A stretch of 64,000 nucleotides of DNA from Calothrix sp. PCC 7507 (GCF_000316575.1 NC_019682.1:3470001-3534000); one strand, 5' to 3'. Positions 52,822-61,852 are shown, counted from the stretch's first letter. Made by a program: numbers and translations. The notes: generated by a model not told the origin, from the letters alone.

Positions 52822-55173
52822 CTAATTTCGACCTCTACGTTGATAGTCTTCCCAAGCGGGTTGAAAACCTCGCCTTAGTAGAAAGTCTTCTTGAATTTGC
52901 TGCATCTGGCGATACACTTCACTATCGGTTGTTCCTTGGGCGATCGCTTCTAGTTGCAATTTTTCTAGTTGTGACAATGCTGTCAATGGTTGATCGAAAA
53001 TTGCACTCAATCCAGCTAGGGCGCGCTTTGCTCCTTGGTCTTCGGGCTTTTGTGCTAATACTTGAGTATAAATTTCCTGTGCTGACTCAAAGCGTCGTTG
53101 TTCAAAGCGAATTCCTCCCAAAGCAGCCAGAGCATCGATATTATCTGGTTGTTGCACTAAAATACTCTGATAGGCATTGCTAGCTAGATCCAAATTGCCT
53201 ACAGACCTGGCTAATTCTGCCTGCAATTGATATGAATCAGAGTTTTTGGGAATGCGCGCAATCAATTGTTTCATCCGTGCTTGTGCTTGTGCTGGATTGC
53301 GTTTTGCTAACGCCTGTACTAAGCGTATTTGCATGGGAATCGAGCTAGGGTCAACCTGCACCAAATAATTATATAGAGCTTCCTTTTGGGGATCGATAGG
53401 TAGTGCTGCCACTAAACTGTATAGTTCTGGGGGGGTATTAGTTGCAGGTTGTGTTGCTAACCAATTGTTCAGCACCGCCTCTGCTTCTGGTTGGGAAATT
53501 CGCTTGGCTTGATAGGCGATACTCGCACGCCCTAATTGAGTTGCTGAATTCTGCGGACTACGAGTTATTAACTGGTCATAAACTGCCAAAGCCTCGTCAA
53601 AGCGCTTTTGTTGCACTCGTACCCCAGCCAATCCACCCAAAGCAGCGTCAATAATATCGTTATCTGGTTTGTTGTTGAGTATGGCTTGGTAACGCTGTGT
53701 ACTAGCTTCTAGACTCCCTTCACGCCGCTCGATTTCTGCGGCTAATAACTGAGCAGTCAAATCTTTAGCACCTTTGGGACTAGCAGTGTATGCTGCTAAA
53801 GACTGTCTACCTTTATTTAGCTCATTGCGCTGCACATATATCTGAGCAACCCGGAAATGCAAGAATGGGACATTGACTCCTGTTTGCAAAATATATTGGT
53901 ATACGGGTAATAATTCCGGGTCAGGAACATCAATAGTCGCCAAGGCATCCGCAAGTTGTTGCAGCTGAACACGGTCTGTAGGTAGGGGTTGTAGTATTGT
54001 CGCCAAACGTTGTCTTAAGTCTTTTTTAGACAGCGTTCCTAAACGACTTTCCAAGGCTAATTGTCGCACCAGCAGACTTTGATCATTAGGAGACTGTGAA
54101 GCCGCCTGTCGATATAGTTGCAAGGCTGTTTGCCTTCCTTGGGGAAAGGCAGTGAAGACATCAGCTACTTCTCTCAGGAGTGTGGGGGAGGGGTTGGGAG
54201 TTGTTGTCAGTGCTTGACGGTAAAGATTCACAACTTGCTGCGCCAAAGTGGGATTGTTGGTACGCTTGCGAATTTCATTGAGCGATCGCGCTAAGGGTAA
54301 AGTTGCATCGGCTCTCCCTTGTAATGGATCTAATACCGCTAAGGCTTGTGGTTGTTGTTGATTGGCAAGATAGGAAATAGCCAGTTCCTTACGAGTCTCA
54401 ATCGCTACTTTGTCAAGTGTTCTTGAACGCTGCAACTGCGCTTCTAAAACTTGTACAGATCCCGCTGAATTACCAGTTTCACGTAAAGTACGACCGTAAG
54501 CTACAGCGGCATATCCTTCGATAGGTTTTCCACTTGTTTGGTAACGATTAAACAATTCCAGTGCTTTGGCGAAATCACCACCATAGCTATAAGCTTGAGC
54601 CGCACCAATGACTGCATCTGGTGGGGGATTGTTGTTCAAAACGATTTGGTAATCTGCTAAAGATTCCGTCAACCGTCCTTGGTAGGAGTATAGTTGAGCG
54701 CGATAACCACGAGCTTCTGAGTCATTAGGATTCAACTGCAATAAAGTGGTTAACGCCGTAATTCCCTGTTGGTTCCACTCAGTCTTATAAGTACCCAATA
54801 AACCAATCGTTTTCAGCGCTAATTGATTGTTAGGGTCTACTGCAAGTACCTGTTGATAGGCACTCCAGGCTTCGGGAATACGTCCTGCGCGACGATAGGC
54901 GATCGCTAATCCTAACCTGGCTTGCAAAGATTGGGGTTGACTCTTCAGGGCTTGCCCAAAGGCAGTAATGGCATCATTTACCAACCCTTTTTTTAACAAT
55001 GCAAAACCCTTTTGTACTCCTGCTGGTTGATTCTGTGCTTGCACTGGGGCAATATTTCCCAGAGGTAGCAGAGCTAATGAAGAAGTAAAAAGCAAAAATG
55101 AAAAAGTAAACAGAGAAAGATGTTGTATCTTAACTTTTGCCTTTGACCTTTGGCATTTTTTGTTTCGACTCAT
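52822..55173 (-). CDS. TPR-repeat protein, periplasmic half of a split BcsC
   Basis: A 783-aa exported protein: N-terminal signal (HLSLFTFSFLLFTSSLALLP, then APVQAQ) followed by about 18 tetratricopeptide-like repeats, such as LKSQPQSLQARLGLAIAYRR and LAVDPNNQLALKTIGLLGTY. In proteobacteria the periplasmic TPR region of BcsC extends into an outer-membrane barrel in one chain; here it ends without a barrel and the barrel is a separate upstream gene overlapping by 4 bp (55170-55173, ATGA). It should bridge the inner-membrane BcsA-BcsB and the outer membrane. It is the second gene of the cluster in transcription order. Confidence 0.88.
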   Translation of the reverse strand: MSRNKKCQRSKAKVKIQHLSLFTFSFLLFTSSLALLPLGNIAPVQAQNQPAGVQKGFALLKKGLVNDAITAFGQALKSQPQSLQARLGLAIAYRRAGRIPEAWSAYQQVLAVDPNNQLALKTIGLLGTYKTEWNQQGITALTTLLQLNPNDSEARGYRAQLYSYQGRLTESLADYQIVLNNNPPPDAVIGAAQAYSYGGDFAKALELFNRYQTSGKPIEGYAAVAYGRTLRETGNSAGSVQVLEAQLQRSRTLDKVAIETRKELAISYLANQQQPQALAVLDPLQGRADATLPLARSLNEIRKRTNNPTLAQQVVNLYRQALTTTPNPSPTLLREVADVFTAFPQGRQTALQLYRQAASQSPNDQSLLVRQLALESRLGTLSKKDLRQRLATILQPLPTDRVQLQQLADALATIDVPDPELLPVYQYILQTGVNVPFLHFRVAQIYVQRNELNKGRQSLAAYTASPKGAKDLTAQLLAAEIERREGSLEASTQRYQAILNNKPDNDIIDAALGGLAGVRVQQKRFDEALAVYDQLITRSPQNSATQLGRASIAYQAKRISQPEAEAVLNNWLATQPATNTPPELYSLVAALPIDPQKEALYNYLVQVDPSSIPMQIRLVQALAKRNPAQAQARMKQLIARIPKNSDSYQLQAELARSVGNLDLASNAYQSILVQQPDNIDALAALGGIRFEQRRFESAQEIYTQVLAQKPEDQGAKRALAGLSAIFDQPLTALSQLEKLQLEAIAQGTTDSEVYRQMQQIQEDFLLRRGFQPAWEDYQRRGRN

Positions 55174-56927
55174 TGACCACCTCTGCCTCTTGGAGTCACA
55201 TCAAATTCTGATTTCACCCTGACACCAACCACCGTTTCTGAAAAATCATCACGTCCTTGAACTGTAAAACCTAGCCGCAGATTCGGAAGAAATTGAAAAT
55301 CATAAAATAGTTCCAGCACATCTGGACTAACGCCACGACGCAGGCTGTCGTTTGAAAGACCGCGTCCATAAGCTAAACCCAAGCGGTCATTTGGGGTTAA
55401 TAAATCCAAGAAACTGGCTCCGAAGGCGTAAGTATCTGCGCCCAGTCCTAAGTCACGATTTTCGTACTTACCATAGCGTCCAAACAGACCTAACTTGAGG
55501 TTAGGAATGAAAACTTCGGCGTTTAGACCGTATGCTTCTTCACGATCAGTCTTTACAGGCCCAAATTGATTATTTCCCCTAGCAATACTAAAGCTTTCTG
55601 CAAAGCTATCACGGCTCCCACCATCGCGATCGCTGGCATAAGTACCACGAATAATGGCATTACCGTAACGAATTCCGATTTCTCCAGCAAATCCATCTAA
55701 GGAAAAATCCCCAATTCTATCTGCTGATGAAAAGACTGCTGCTTTCGCTTCAATATTATCGGTGACACTCCAATTGACTAACAAACCAGTACGAGAAGCA
55801 ATCCCTGTCGCTGCTAGTGCTGGGTTGGTTTGAAACACCGAATTAAAAAATTGACTAGCCCCATCTTTAGCAAAACTGTTGCGGTCAAAATAAGATGTTA
55901 AATCCATCTGACCAATAACAAACCTGAGATTTGGCACTCCGGCTATTGAAGTCGCCAAATACAGTTCGTTGATATTTAAACCTTCCCGTCGAGAATCATC
56001 AAAACTACTGTTTTTACTCGTTAAATCTATAGTCGCCCCAACTAAAGCTTGAGGAGAAATGGGATAAACTCCCGTAACTCGAGCCCGTGCTGAGGACTCA
56101 CCACCCTGAGTAACATAGACTCCTTGGAATTGTAAATAAGGTTCTTTTAAAGCACTACTGTTGGTTAGGGGGCGCTGCTGAATAACTGTCGGTTGTAATT
56201 GTCTTGCAGGAACCAGAGTGGGAATTGCACTAGAGAATGATGGGTTTGCAACTTCTGGAGAGTTGAGTAGTTGGTTAAAAGTCGCTGTTGGAGGTAAAGG
56301 TGCTGTAAATTCTTGGGTTGCAGTCGCACCAGGAAGTGGTGGTAATGGGGCTATGTTGGAGTTAATTTGTTCCTGGGGGTTGTTTCCCTGTCCTATTAGT
56401 CCCAAATTGAGACTAGAGAAATTTTCATCTGCAGCCTCTCCACCTACGGCTATCAAGGGAATGTTTGTTTGTTTCTGAATTTGTGGCGCAACAGCACGAG
56501 GTAGTGCCTGTGGAGCTTTTTTCGTCACCTGCTGCTGAATAAAGTTACTCTCCTGCAGTTTGAGATCACTTCGTGGTTGCTGCTGTACAGATATAGATAT
56601 TGGATTAGCGATCGGTGCGATACCAGTCGCTGTGGGTGGAGGCGGTACTGTCTGCAACCCCAACATCTTTTTACCTGCGGGTACAGAAGATTGAGGGACT
56701 GGTAGTGGGTCTACACTGCCAATCTGGAAGTTGCTAGCTTCTTCAGCAGGAATTACTTGAGCTGATGACGCCTCACTCATCACCATTGCCCAGAAAATCG
56801 CAGATGCGACAGTACCAAGCAGCAAATACACTTTCTGGGAGTGTTTTGGATCAGTAAATTTATGACAATCTGATACTTGTTGGCACATTAGCCTAAGTGA
56901 ATTAACGAATAAGTCTTTACGTTGCAA
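55170..56927 (-). CDS. Outer-membrane beta-barrel protein, candidate barrel half of split BcsC
   Basis: A 585-aa exported protein. After a membrane-spanning or signal helix (LLGTVASAIFWAMVM) comes a Pro/Gln-rich linker to about residue 270, then a long series of amphipathic beta strands with aromatic ends: VYVTQGGESSARARVTGVYP, RFVIGQMDLTSYF, AKAAVFSSADRIGDFSLDGF, GLFGRYGKYENRDLG, LGLAYGRGL and LRLGFTVQGRDDFSE. The pattern fits a porin-like barrel of about 16 strands. Its stop overlaps the TPR gene start, implying translational coupling. The assignment as glucan export channel is inference from context. Confidence 0.75.
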   Translation of the reverse strand: MQRKDLFVNSLRLMCQQVSDCHKFTDPKHSQKVYLLLGTVASAIFWAMVMSEASSAQVIPAEEASNFQIGSVDPLPVPQSSVPAGKKMLGLQTVPPPPTATGIAPIANPISISVQQQPRSDLKLQESNFIQQQVTKKAPQALPRAVAPQIQKQTNIPLIAVGGEAADENFSSLNLGLIGQGNNPQEQINSNIAPLPPLPGATATQEFTAPLPPTATFNQLLNSPEVANPSFSSAIPTLVPARQLQPTVIQQRPLTNSSALKEPYLQFQGVYVTQGGESSARARVTGVYPISPQALVGATIDLTSKNSSFDDSRREGLNINELYLATSIAGVPNLRFVIGQMDLTSYFDRNSFAKDGASQFFNSVFQTNPALAATGIASRTGLLVNWSVTDNIEAKAAVFSSADRIGDFSLDGFAGEIGIRYGNAIIRGTYASDRDGGSRDSFAESFSIARGNNQFGPVKTDREEAYGLNAEVFIPNLKLGLFGRYGKYENRDLGLGADTYAFGASFLDLLTPNDRLGLAYGRGLSNDSLRRGVSPDVLELFYDFQFLPNLRLGFTVQGRDDFSETVVGVRVKSEFDVTPRGRGGQ

Positions 56928-57104
56928 GATGTTGCCACTTTAGCAAATAAAATGAGTATGATCATCTAGAACGTATAGATTTTCTGATTAATAAAAAACT
57001 ACATTAAAAGTTGATAAAGTCTGTTAGTTTTGAGTTGAAATTGGGCAGAATAAATAAAAACGCTTGTTATCGGTTTTAATCAAATATAAAAACCTAGTTT
57101 TTAC
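56928..57104. promoter_or_regulatory. Divergent promoter region of the cellulose cluster
   Basis: This 177-bp AT-rich spacer separates the minus-strand cellulose cluster from the plus-strand lipoprotein gene at 57105 and must contain both promoters. No convincing consensus or operator was identified. Confidence 0.45.
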
Positions 57105-57890
57105 ATGAATAATCTTAATTACCGGTCTTTTTGGCAAATTTTCAAAAGCCTTACTATAGCTTCTCCTCAAACAGTAATCTCTTTAATACTGTTGTCTGTG
57201 AGTTATGGCTGTGTTCAAAAAGTACAAGAAGAAGTGCAGCTAGAGATCAAAAATGTCCAGTCCGTAGCTAGCAATAGTGTATACAATATCACTGGTAGTA
57301 CAAATCTACCGGAATCTAGCCGGATTACTGTAGAGGCGGTTCGCTATTTACGTCCAACAGCAGGACAAGAAGGGGCGTTGTCGGACTCTAATGTTGATAC
57401 TAAACGTTCAATCCTGGCTCGCCAAATTGTGGAAGTAAAAGAAGGAAAATGGCAGACTGATTTGAATCTGTGGCAAGTTTCTGCTGATGGTAGACTTCAA
57501 GAAGTCTGGCAACCGAATAACGCACAGATAGGACTGACACCAGAAAGTGGTGTGACATTTATTGCTATTTTCGATCCAGCAAGTCAATGGGAACAGTCCG
57601 CGAAGCAGAAGGCGGAAAAACAAAAGCTAGAGAATCAACAGCTGGACGGTAAATTAGTTCGTTTTACTAATGAAGGCGAAAAATATGTACAAGCAAGTCA
57701 AACTTTATTGATACCCCTACCTGAGGGGAAAACAACCGCACCTCGTCCAGAATCTGGTGATATTAATGGTGGTTGGGGAAACCGATATCAAATCCCACCG
57801 GCACCCATAGCTTCCAAAACTACTTTCATTCCATCAGCTACATCCAGACAGACTAATGCTTCCCTAGCTCCATCCGAGTTTTTGCGTTAA
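57105..57890 (+). CDS. Predicted lipoprotein divergent from the cellulose cluster
   Basis: A 261-aa protein with a signal region ending in a lipobox-like SYGC (SLILLSVSYGCVQKVQEEVQ, Cys at about residue 37). The mature part begins with a beta-rich section (VYNITGSTNLPESSRITVEA) and contains a coiled Lys/Gln-rich stretch (EQSAKQKAEKQKLENQQL) and a disordered C-terminus. No known domain. Its position, divergent from the beta-barrel/TPR/GH8/bcsB/bcsA cluster, makes it a candidate accessory protein, without direct evidence. Confidence 0.68.
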   Translation: MNNLNYRSFWQIFKSLTIASPQTVISLILLSVSYGCVQKVQEEVQLEIKNVQSVASNSVYNITGSTNLPESSRITVEAVRYLRPTAGQEGALSDSNVDTKRSILARQIVEVKEGKWQTDLNLWQVSADGRLQEVWQPNNAQIGLTPESGVTFIAIFDPASQWEQSAKQKAEKQKLENQQLDGKLVRFTNEGEKYVQASQTLLIPLPEGKTTAPRPESGDINGGWGNRYQIPPAPIASKTTFIPSATSRQTNASLAPSEFLR

Positions 57891-58308
57891 CCAAAAATAC
57901 ATTGTACGGGCACGGCATCCTCAATCTTTTCGACGATCCGATAATCTTACTAGTGCCGTGCCCCTACTTCGCAATTGAACGAGATTATCTTTTATGGGTG
58001 GTTCATTTGATTGAATTGATACACCATTTTAGCTTTGTCACGCCATTACCAAATAACTTTTTATAGGAACTTTATTATGTTCAGTTAGATGGTGTAAACA
58101 ATTTATTTAACAATTTAATTTTATATATTGCAAAACATAAAAATTATGAAATTTAAATTTAATCGGCTATGGCTAATCAAAAAGGTGCGTTAGCCTACGG
58201 CATAACCCACCCTACAAATTAACTACAAATTAACAGTAACTAAGTTTTATAGTCAAAAGATGAAAAGCTAAACTCTGAAAGGCTTTGAGCTATTGAGTTC
58301 TCTTTAAT
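57891..58308. repeat. Spacer with GCACGGCA inverted repeat
   Basis: GGGCACGGCA (57908-57917) pairs with TGCCGTGCCC (57953-57962) around 35 bp; the same repeat core appears at about 62010-62040. AGGTGCGTTAGCCTACGGCATAACCCACCCTAC (about 58182-58214) is another repeat of the TGCGTTA family also seen near 26762. No gene. Confidence 0.6.
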
Positions 58309-59139
58309 TTATCGAATCTTAACCTCATTGCGATTTACAGTATCGTAGTATACCTGAAATCTATCTGTGGCTTTTTCTTCAGTATTTGTGGCTTGGGGTA
58401 CTACTCGCAGATTATCCTGCATTGCTTGCATTTGAAACATCATTTCTCGGAGTTGTTTTTGTAATTCTTCAAACTCAGATGGTGTGATTGTTATTTGATT
58501 TGCTTCAGGTGGTGAAATATATTCTTTTACGCTATTTACATTTGTTTGCGCGTAGCCGTGGAATGTTTGAGCAGATGCAAACCCAGAAGAACTAGCAGCA
58601 GTAGTTCTGACTGGTTTATTTATATTTTCTTGAGTCGCAATATGTGGAACAGCATTGACTGGCTGTTCATATATTGGTGCTGGAGTTTGAACTTTAAGAG
58701 TTTGAGATTCAGCTATGGGTAATGTGTGAGAAATAGGAGTTGGCTGCCAAGGAATTTCATCATCCAAAAATGCCTTGAGTCCAGAAACTTGTAGCCGAGA
58801 CTCAGAGAGTTTGAGTTCTTTCAGTAGTGTTTCTTTTTCTTGTAGGTTTTGCTCTAGGCTAAATAATTCTTGCTGGAATTTCACTGATTTTCGAGAAGAA
58901 TGACGCCAACCACAAACAGCACCTGCTGCAACTCCGGTTCCTATACTAAGTACAGTTGTTAATACTACGTAAGGAATAGCAACATCTCTCATTTTGCCGT
59001 AAAAAATCGGTTCTTCTTGGAATTTGATAGTAATTTGCTTGTCGCCTAGTGCGGCAAGAGGAAATGACATTGCTGAAAACACACCGATAGAAGCGATAAT
59101 GGGTGGGAGAAAGAATTTTTGCAGTGCAGAGAGGGACAT
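58309..59139 (-). CDS. Membrane-anchored coiled-coil protein, function unknown
   Basis: A 276-aa protein with two hydrophobic helices (about residues 7-30, PPIIASIGVFSAMSFPLAAL, and 52-75, VAIPYVVLTTVLSIGTGVAA) and a basic cytoplasmic edge (WRHSSRKSVKFQ), then a coiled coil (QELFSLEQNLQEKETLLKEL), a disordered Ser/Thr/Pro-rich linker and a second coiled coil near 215-250 (EFEELQKQLREMMFQMQAMQ). I do not recognise the family. It lies between the cellulose genes and the secreted cellulase, which suggests a role in that system but does not establish one. Confidence 0.65.
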   Translation of the reverse strand: MSLSALQKFFLPPIIASIGVFSAMSFPLAALGDKQITIKFQEEPIFYGKMRDVAIPYVVLTTVLSIGTGVAAGAVCGWRHSSRKSVKFQQELFSLEQNLQEKETLLKELKLSESRLQVSGLKAFLDDEIPWQPTPISHTLPIAESQTLKVQTPAPIYEQPVNAVPHIATQENINKPVRTTAASSSGFASAQTFHGYAQTNVNSVKEYISPPEANQITITPSEFEELQKQLREMMFQMQAMQDNLRVVPQATNTEEKATDRFQVYYDTVNRNEVKIR

Positions 59140-59715
59140 ATTTAAAAGTTGGATTAGTTGTGGGAAAAAGATAATGGATTAATTGCAGCATGGCTAGTTA
59201 CCGCTGACAACATCTAGCTTTTATCGCTTTTCAGCGGTTAGTATTTTTTTGTACTGCATACTATCTAAGTTATGCTCTCTGCGTACGATCTGCAATAGAA
59301 AAGTCATGAAGAACTCGGAAAAATGATTAAACTTTTTGTAAATTTAAAAACCTACTGACGTAGTATAAAAACAAATATTATCTATACGTAGAAGTCTATA
59401 ATCTTTGATGTATATACACTTTAGGCTCTTAATTTCATATAAATTACACTACCAAGGGAACATTATGCACTAAATATCACTCTATGATGGTAAGTAAATT
59501 AACTTTGTTAATTGCTAAATTTAAAATAAAAAAATCAGGTAAATAAATTTATTTTCAGCATGATTACGGTTGCTGCCGATGAAAGCAATTGTTAGCTTTT
59601 TGGAAAATTTATCAATTATGTAAAAAGTCTTTATAAAAACTATACTTAGAAAAAAAATCTTGATACGTCTATTAATTAACGAGAGATATTGTCCCTTACA
59701 CAAGGTAATGAGAAT
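59140..59715. other. AT-rich spacer upstream of the GH5 gene
   Basis: 576 bp of very AT-rich DNA with no gene recognised (the minus-strand frame at 59521-59703 lacks family features). It should hold the promoters of the divergent coiled-coil and cellulase genes. Confidence 0.45.
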
Positions 59716-61299
59716 ATGCCATATTCGCTTAAAAATAAACCAAGAAAATTGAGGTCTCTCGAAAAGTTTTTCCTATTTTTCGTGACTTCAGTAGTATTGT
59801 TGGTGGGAGTTATGACCAGATTACCTATCAATAGACAGATAGATGTGGCAAGTGCTGCAATGACGATGCAGTTACCACTTTCGACTCTTGGTGCAAAAAT
59901 TGTAGACGCTGAAGGTCAGGTAGTGCTGCTTAGAGGTGTCAATTGGTTTGGGATGGAAACTGAGTTACACGCCCCCCACGGACTGTGGAAACGAGATTAT
60001 AAGGAAATGCTGGCTGATATTAAGAAGCTAGGGTATAACTTGATCCGGTTGCCTTATTCTGTAGCTGGAGTGCAATCGCCCAACATCAGTGGTATAGACT
60101 TTAGCATTAGTAGCAACTCCGAACTCCAAGGTAAGACTCCCTTGGAAGTCATGGATTTAATTATTCAAGAAGCTGCTCGTCAGGGATTATTGATCCTACT
60201 TGACAGCCACCGTCTTAACGAACAGCGCATTCCTGAATTATGGTATGGAGACGGTTTTACAGAAGAAGACTGGATTGATACCTGGACAATGTTAGCTCAA
60301 AGGTATAAGAATCAAGCTAATGTGATCGGTGCAGACTTAAAAAATGAACCGCACGGGCAAGCTAGCTGGGGAACTAATAATTTAGCTACTGACTGGCGAT
60401 TGGCAGCAGAACGTGCGGGTAATGCTATTCTTCGTGTCAACCCTAACTGGCTGATTGTTGTCGAAGGTGTGGAAAAAAATGTCCCTGGTCAAAAACTCAA
60501 GCAGCATTGGCAAGGTGGTAATTTGGAGGGTGTGAAGCGCTACCCAGTACGTTTATCTCGCCGTAATAAGCTAGTCTATTCTCCCCACGAGTACGGTTCT
60601 GGGGTATATAATCAGCCCTATTTTTCAGAACCCGGCTTTCCCAAAAATTTGATTAGTCGTTGGGAAATAGGATTTAACTATATTTCTAGCCAGAAAATTG
60701 CCCCTATCTTAATTGGGGAATTTGGTGGACGACAAGTAGACACAATTTCTAAAGAAGGTATTTGGCAAAATGAGTTTGTCAAATACATTAAAAATAATAA
60801 TTTAAGCTTTGCATATTGGAGTTGGAATCCTAATAGTGCCGATACGGGTGGTATCTTGTTAGATGATTGGCAGAGTTATGATTTACCAAAGCAGCAATTA
60901 TTATCCCAATTATTGCCATCTGCATCAGTTCCCCAGACAGATAAACCTAATAATTCTTCTATCTCCCCATCTTCTGACACCACTATTCAACTACAAGTAA
61001 CTACTGACATCTATGCCAATTGGGAAACGGGATTTTGTGCTAGCTTGAAAATTAGCAATGCCAGCAATACTAAGGTTAGTAATTGGCGACTGAAATTTAA
61101 GATGAATGAGGCGAAAATTAATAAATCTTGGAATGGTAATTTCACACAACAAGGAGCAACGCAGTATATTGTGACTCCATTGGATTGGGGGGTTGTGATT
61201 GAGCCAAATCAATCACGAGATATAGGTTTTTGCGCTAATAAGCTTGGTTTGGATTATCAGATTCAAAACGTAGAATTACAGCGGTTTTCAGATAAATAA
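59716..61299 (+). CDS. Secreted GH5 cellulase with C-terminal CBM2
   Basis: A 527-aa exported glycoside hydrolase. ATG 59716 is preferred to the TTG 27 bp upstream. After a basic n-region and hydrophobic helix (FFLFFVTSVVLLVGVMT) the GH5 barrel begins at KIVDAEGQVVLLRGVNWFGM. Catalytic glutamates: LKNEPHG at about 208 (acid/base) and LIGEFGG at about 333 (nucleophile), with LDSHRLNEQ and VYSPHEYGSG conserved. A Ser/Pro linker leads to a CBM2 cellulose-binding module (ANWETGFCASLKISNASNTK, NWRLKFKMNEAKI, GFCANKLG), whose paired Cys are present. It should act on cellulose made by the adjacent cluster or from the environment. Confidence 0.92.
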   Translation: MPYSLKNKPRKLRSLEKFFLFFVTSVVLLVGVMTRLPINRQIDVASAAMTMQLPLSTLGAKIVDAEGQVVLLRGVNWFGMETELHAPHGLWKRDYKEMLADIKKLGYNLIRLPYSVAGVQSPNISGIDFSISSNSELQGKTPLEVMDLIIQEAARQGLLILLDSHRLNEQRIPELWYGDGFTEEDWIDTWTMLAQRYKNQANVIGADLKNEPHGQASWGTNNLATDWRLAAERAGNAILRVNPNWLIVVEGVEKNVPGQKLKQHWQGGNLEGVKRYPVRLSRRNKLVYSPHEYGSGVYNQPYFSEPGFPKNLISRWEIGFNYISSQKIAPILIGEFGGRQVDTISKEGIWQNEFVKYIKNNNLSFAYWSWNPNSADTGGILLDDWQSYDLPKQQLLSQLLPSASVPQTDKPNNSSISPSSDTTIQLQVTTDIYANWETGFCASLKISNASNTKVSNWRLKFKMNEAKINKSWNGNFTQQGATQYIVTPLDWGVVIEPNQSRDIGFCANKLGLDYQIQNVELQRFSDK

Positions 61300-61457
61300 A
61301 GTACACCAGTAAGGGGAAAACAATGTTCACACGTGTCAACTTAACTTAAAGGCAGTCATTCTGAGCGAAATTGGTAGACAGTCCGTTGGTAGGTTGCGAT
61401 CGCCCCATAACCCTAAGTTCCCTAAAATAGAAGTAGTGGTGTTTTGAGGATAAGGTA
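61300..61457. other. Short spacer upstream of the DUF6888-like frame
   Basis: Holds a GCGATCGC site and repeat-like ACACGTGTCAACTTAACTTAAA (about 61330-61350). In the DUF6888 frame a TAG at 61434-61436 marks the last stop before the coding region. No ribosome binding site could be assigned. Confidence 0.4.
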
Positions 61458-61634
61458 ATTTTACCAACAGGCGAACAAGAAAAATCTTGTATCAGAGTTT
61501 GTCAATATCTAACGAACTTTTATCGTTCCTTAGAACTGGTACGTTTTGATGAGCGTACAGGTATTGTGTATATCTTTGCAGGTGAAGATTTGCAAGTTGT
61601 AATTTACCGTGATGGCAAGTGGAGGTTTAGATGA
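61458..61634 (+). CDS. DUF6888-like small protein, no standard start codon
   Basis: The frame reads ILPTGEQEKSCIRVCQYLTN, FYRSLELVRFDERTGIVYIF and AGEDLQVVIYRDGKWRFR, ending TGA at 61632-61634. This matches, from memory, small cyanobacterial DUF6888 proteins, which begin with Met followed by LPT-like residues. Here the matching first codon is ATT (61458) and no ATG, GTG or TTG lies between the upstream TAG (61434) and the conserved core. It may start at AUU, be a start-lesion pseudogene, or be mis-placed by me. Its stop overlaps the next gene's start by 4 bp (ATGA). Confidence 0.6.
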   Translation: MLPTGEQEKSCIRVCQYLTNFYRSLELVRFDERTGIVYIFAGEDLQVVIYRDGKWRFR

Positions 61635-61852
61635 AACCAGATTTTGACACTATGAACATAGCCCAATTGCGAGCTTACTTACTGTTACATCGAAATGACG
61701 ACGAGGCATTTTACAAACTTGCCGATCGCCTCGAAGCGATTTCTGAAAATACTGATTTATACCCGGTTCCAGACACACCTGAGAACATCGCCATCATGGA
61801 AGTAGCGATTCAAGAACACCTTAAGAAGTTGGAAGAGAAGCGAAAAGGTTAA
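61631..61852 (+). CDS. DUF6887-like small protein
   Basis: A 73-aa protein, MKPDFDTMNIAQLRAYLLLH followed by RNDDEAFYKLADRLEAISE and IAIMEVAIQEHLKKLEEKRK. It resembles the DUF6887 family of small acidic helical proteins commonly adjacent to DUF6888 in cyanobacteria. Overlapping start/stop with the DUF6888-like frame (61631-61634) and the GGAGG at 61620-61624 directly before ATG (a natural ribosome binding site) indicate coupled translation. A two-gene layout of very small proteins resembles toxin-antitoxin modules, but this is inference. Confidence 0.75.
   Translation: MKPDFDTMNIAQLRAYLLLHRNDDEAFYKLADRLEAISENTDLYPVPDTPENIAIMEVAIQEHLKKLEEKRKG

Noticed and set aside
59521-59703. Minus-strand frame of 60 codons upstream of the GH5 gene
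   Set aside because: AT-rich spacer, low-complexity Phe/Ile/Lys composition and no ribosome binding site; judged chance.
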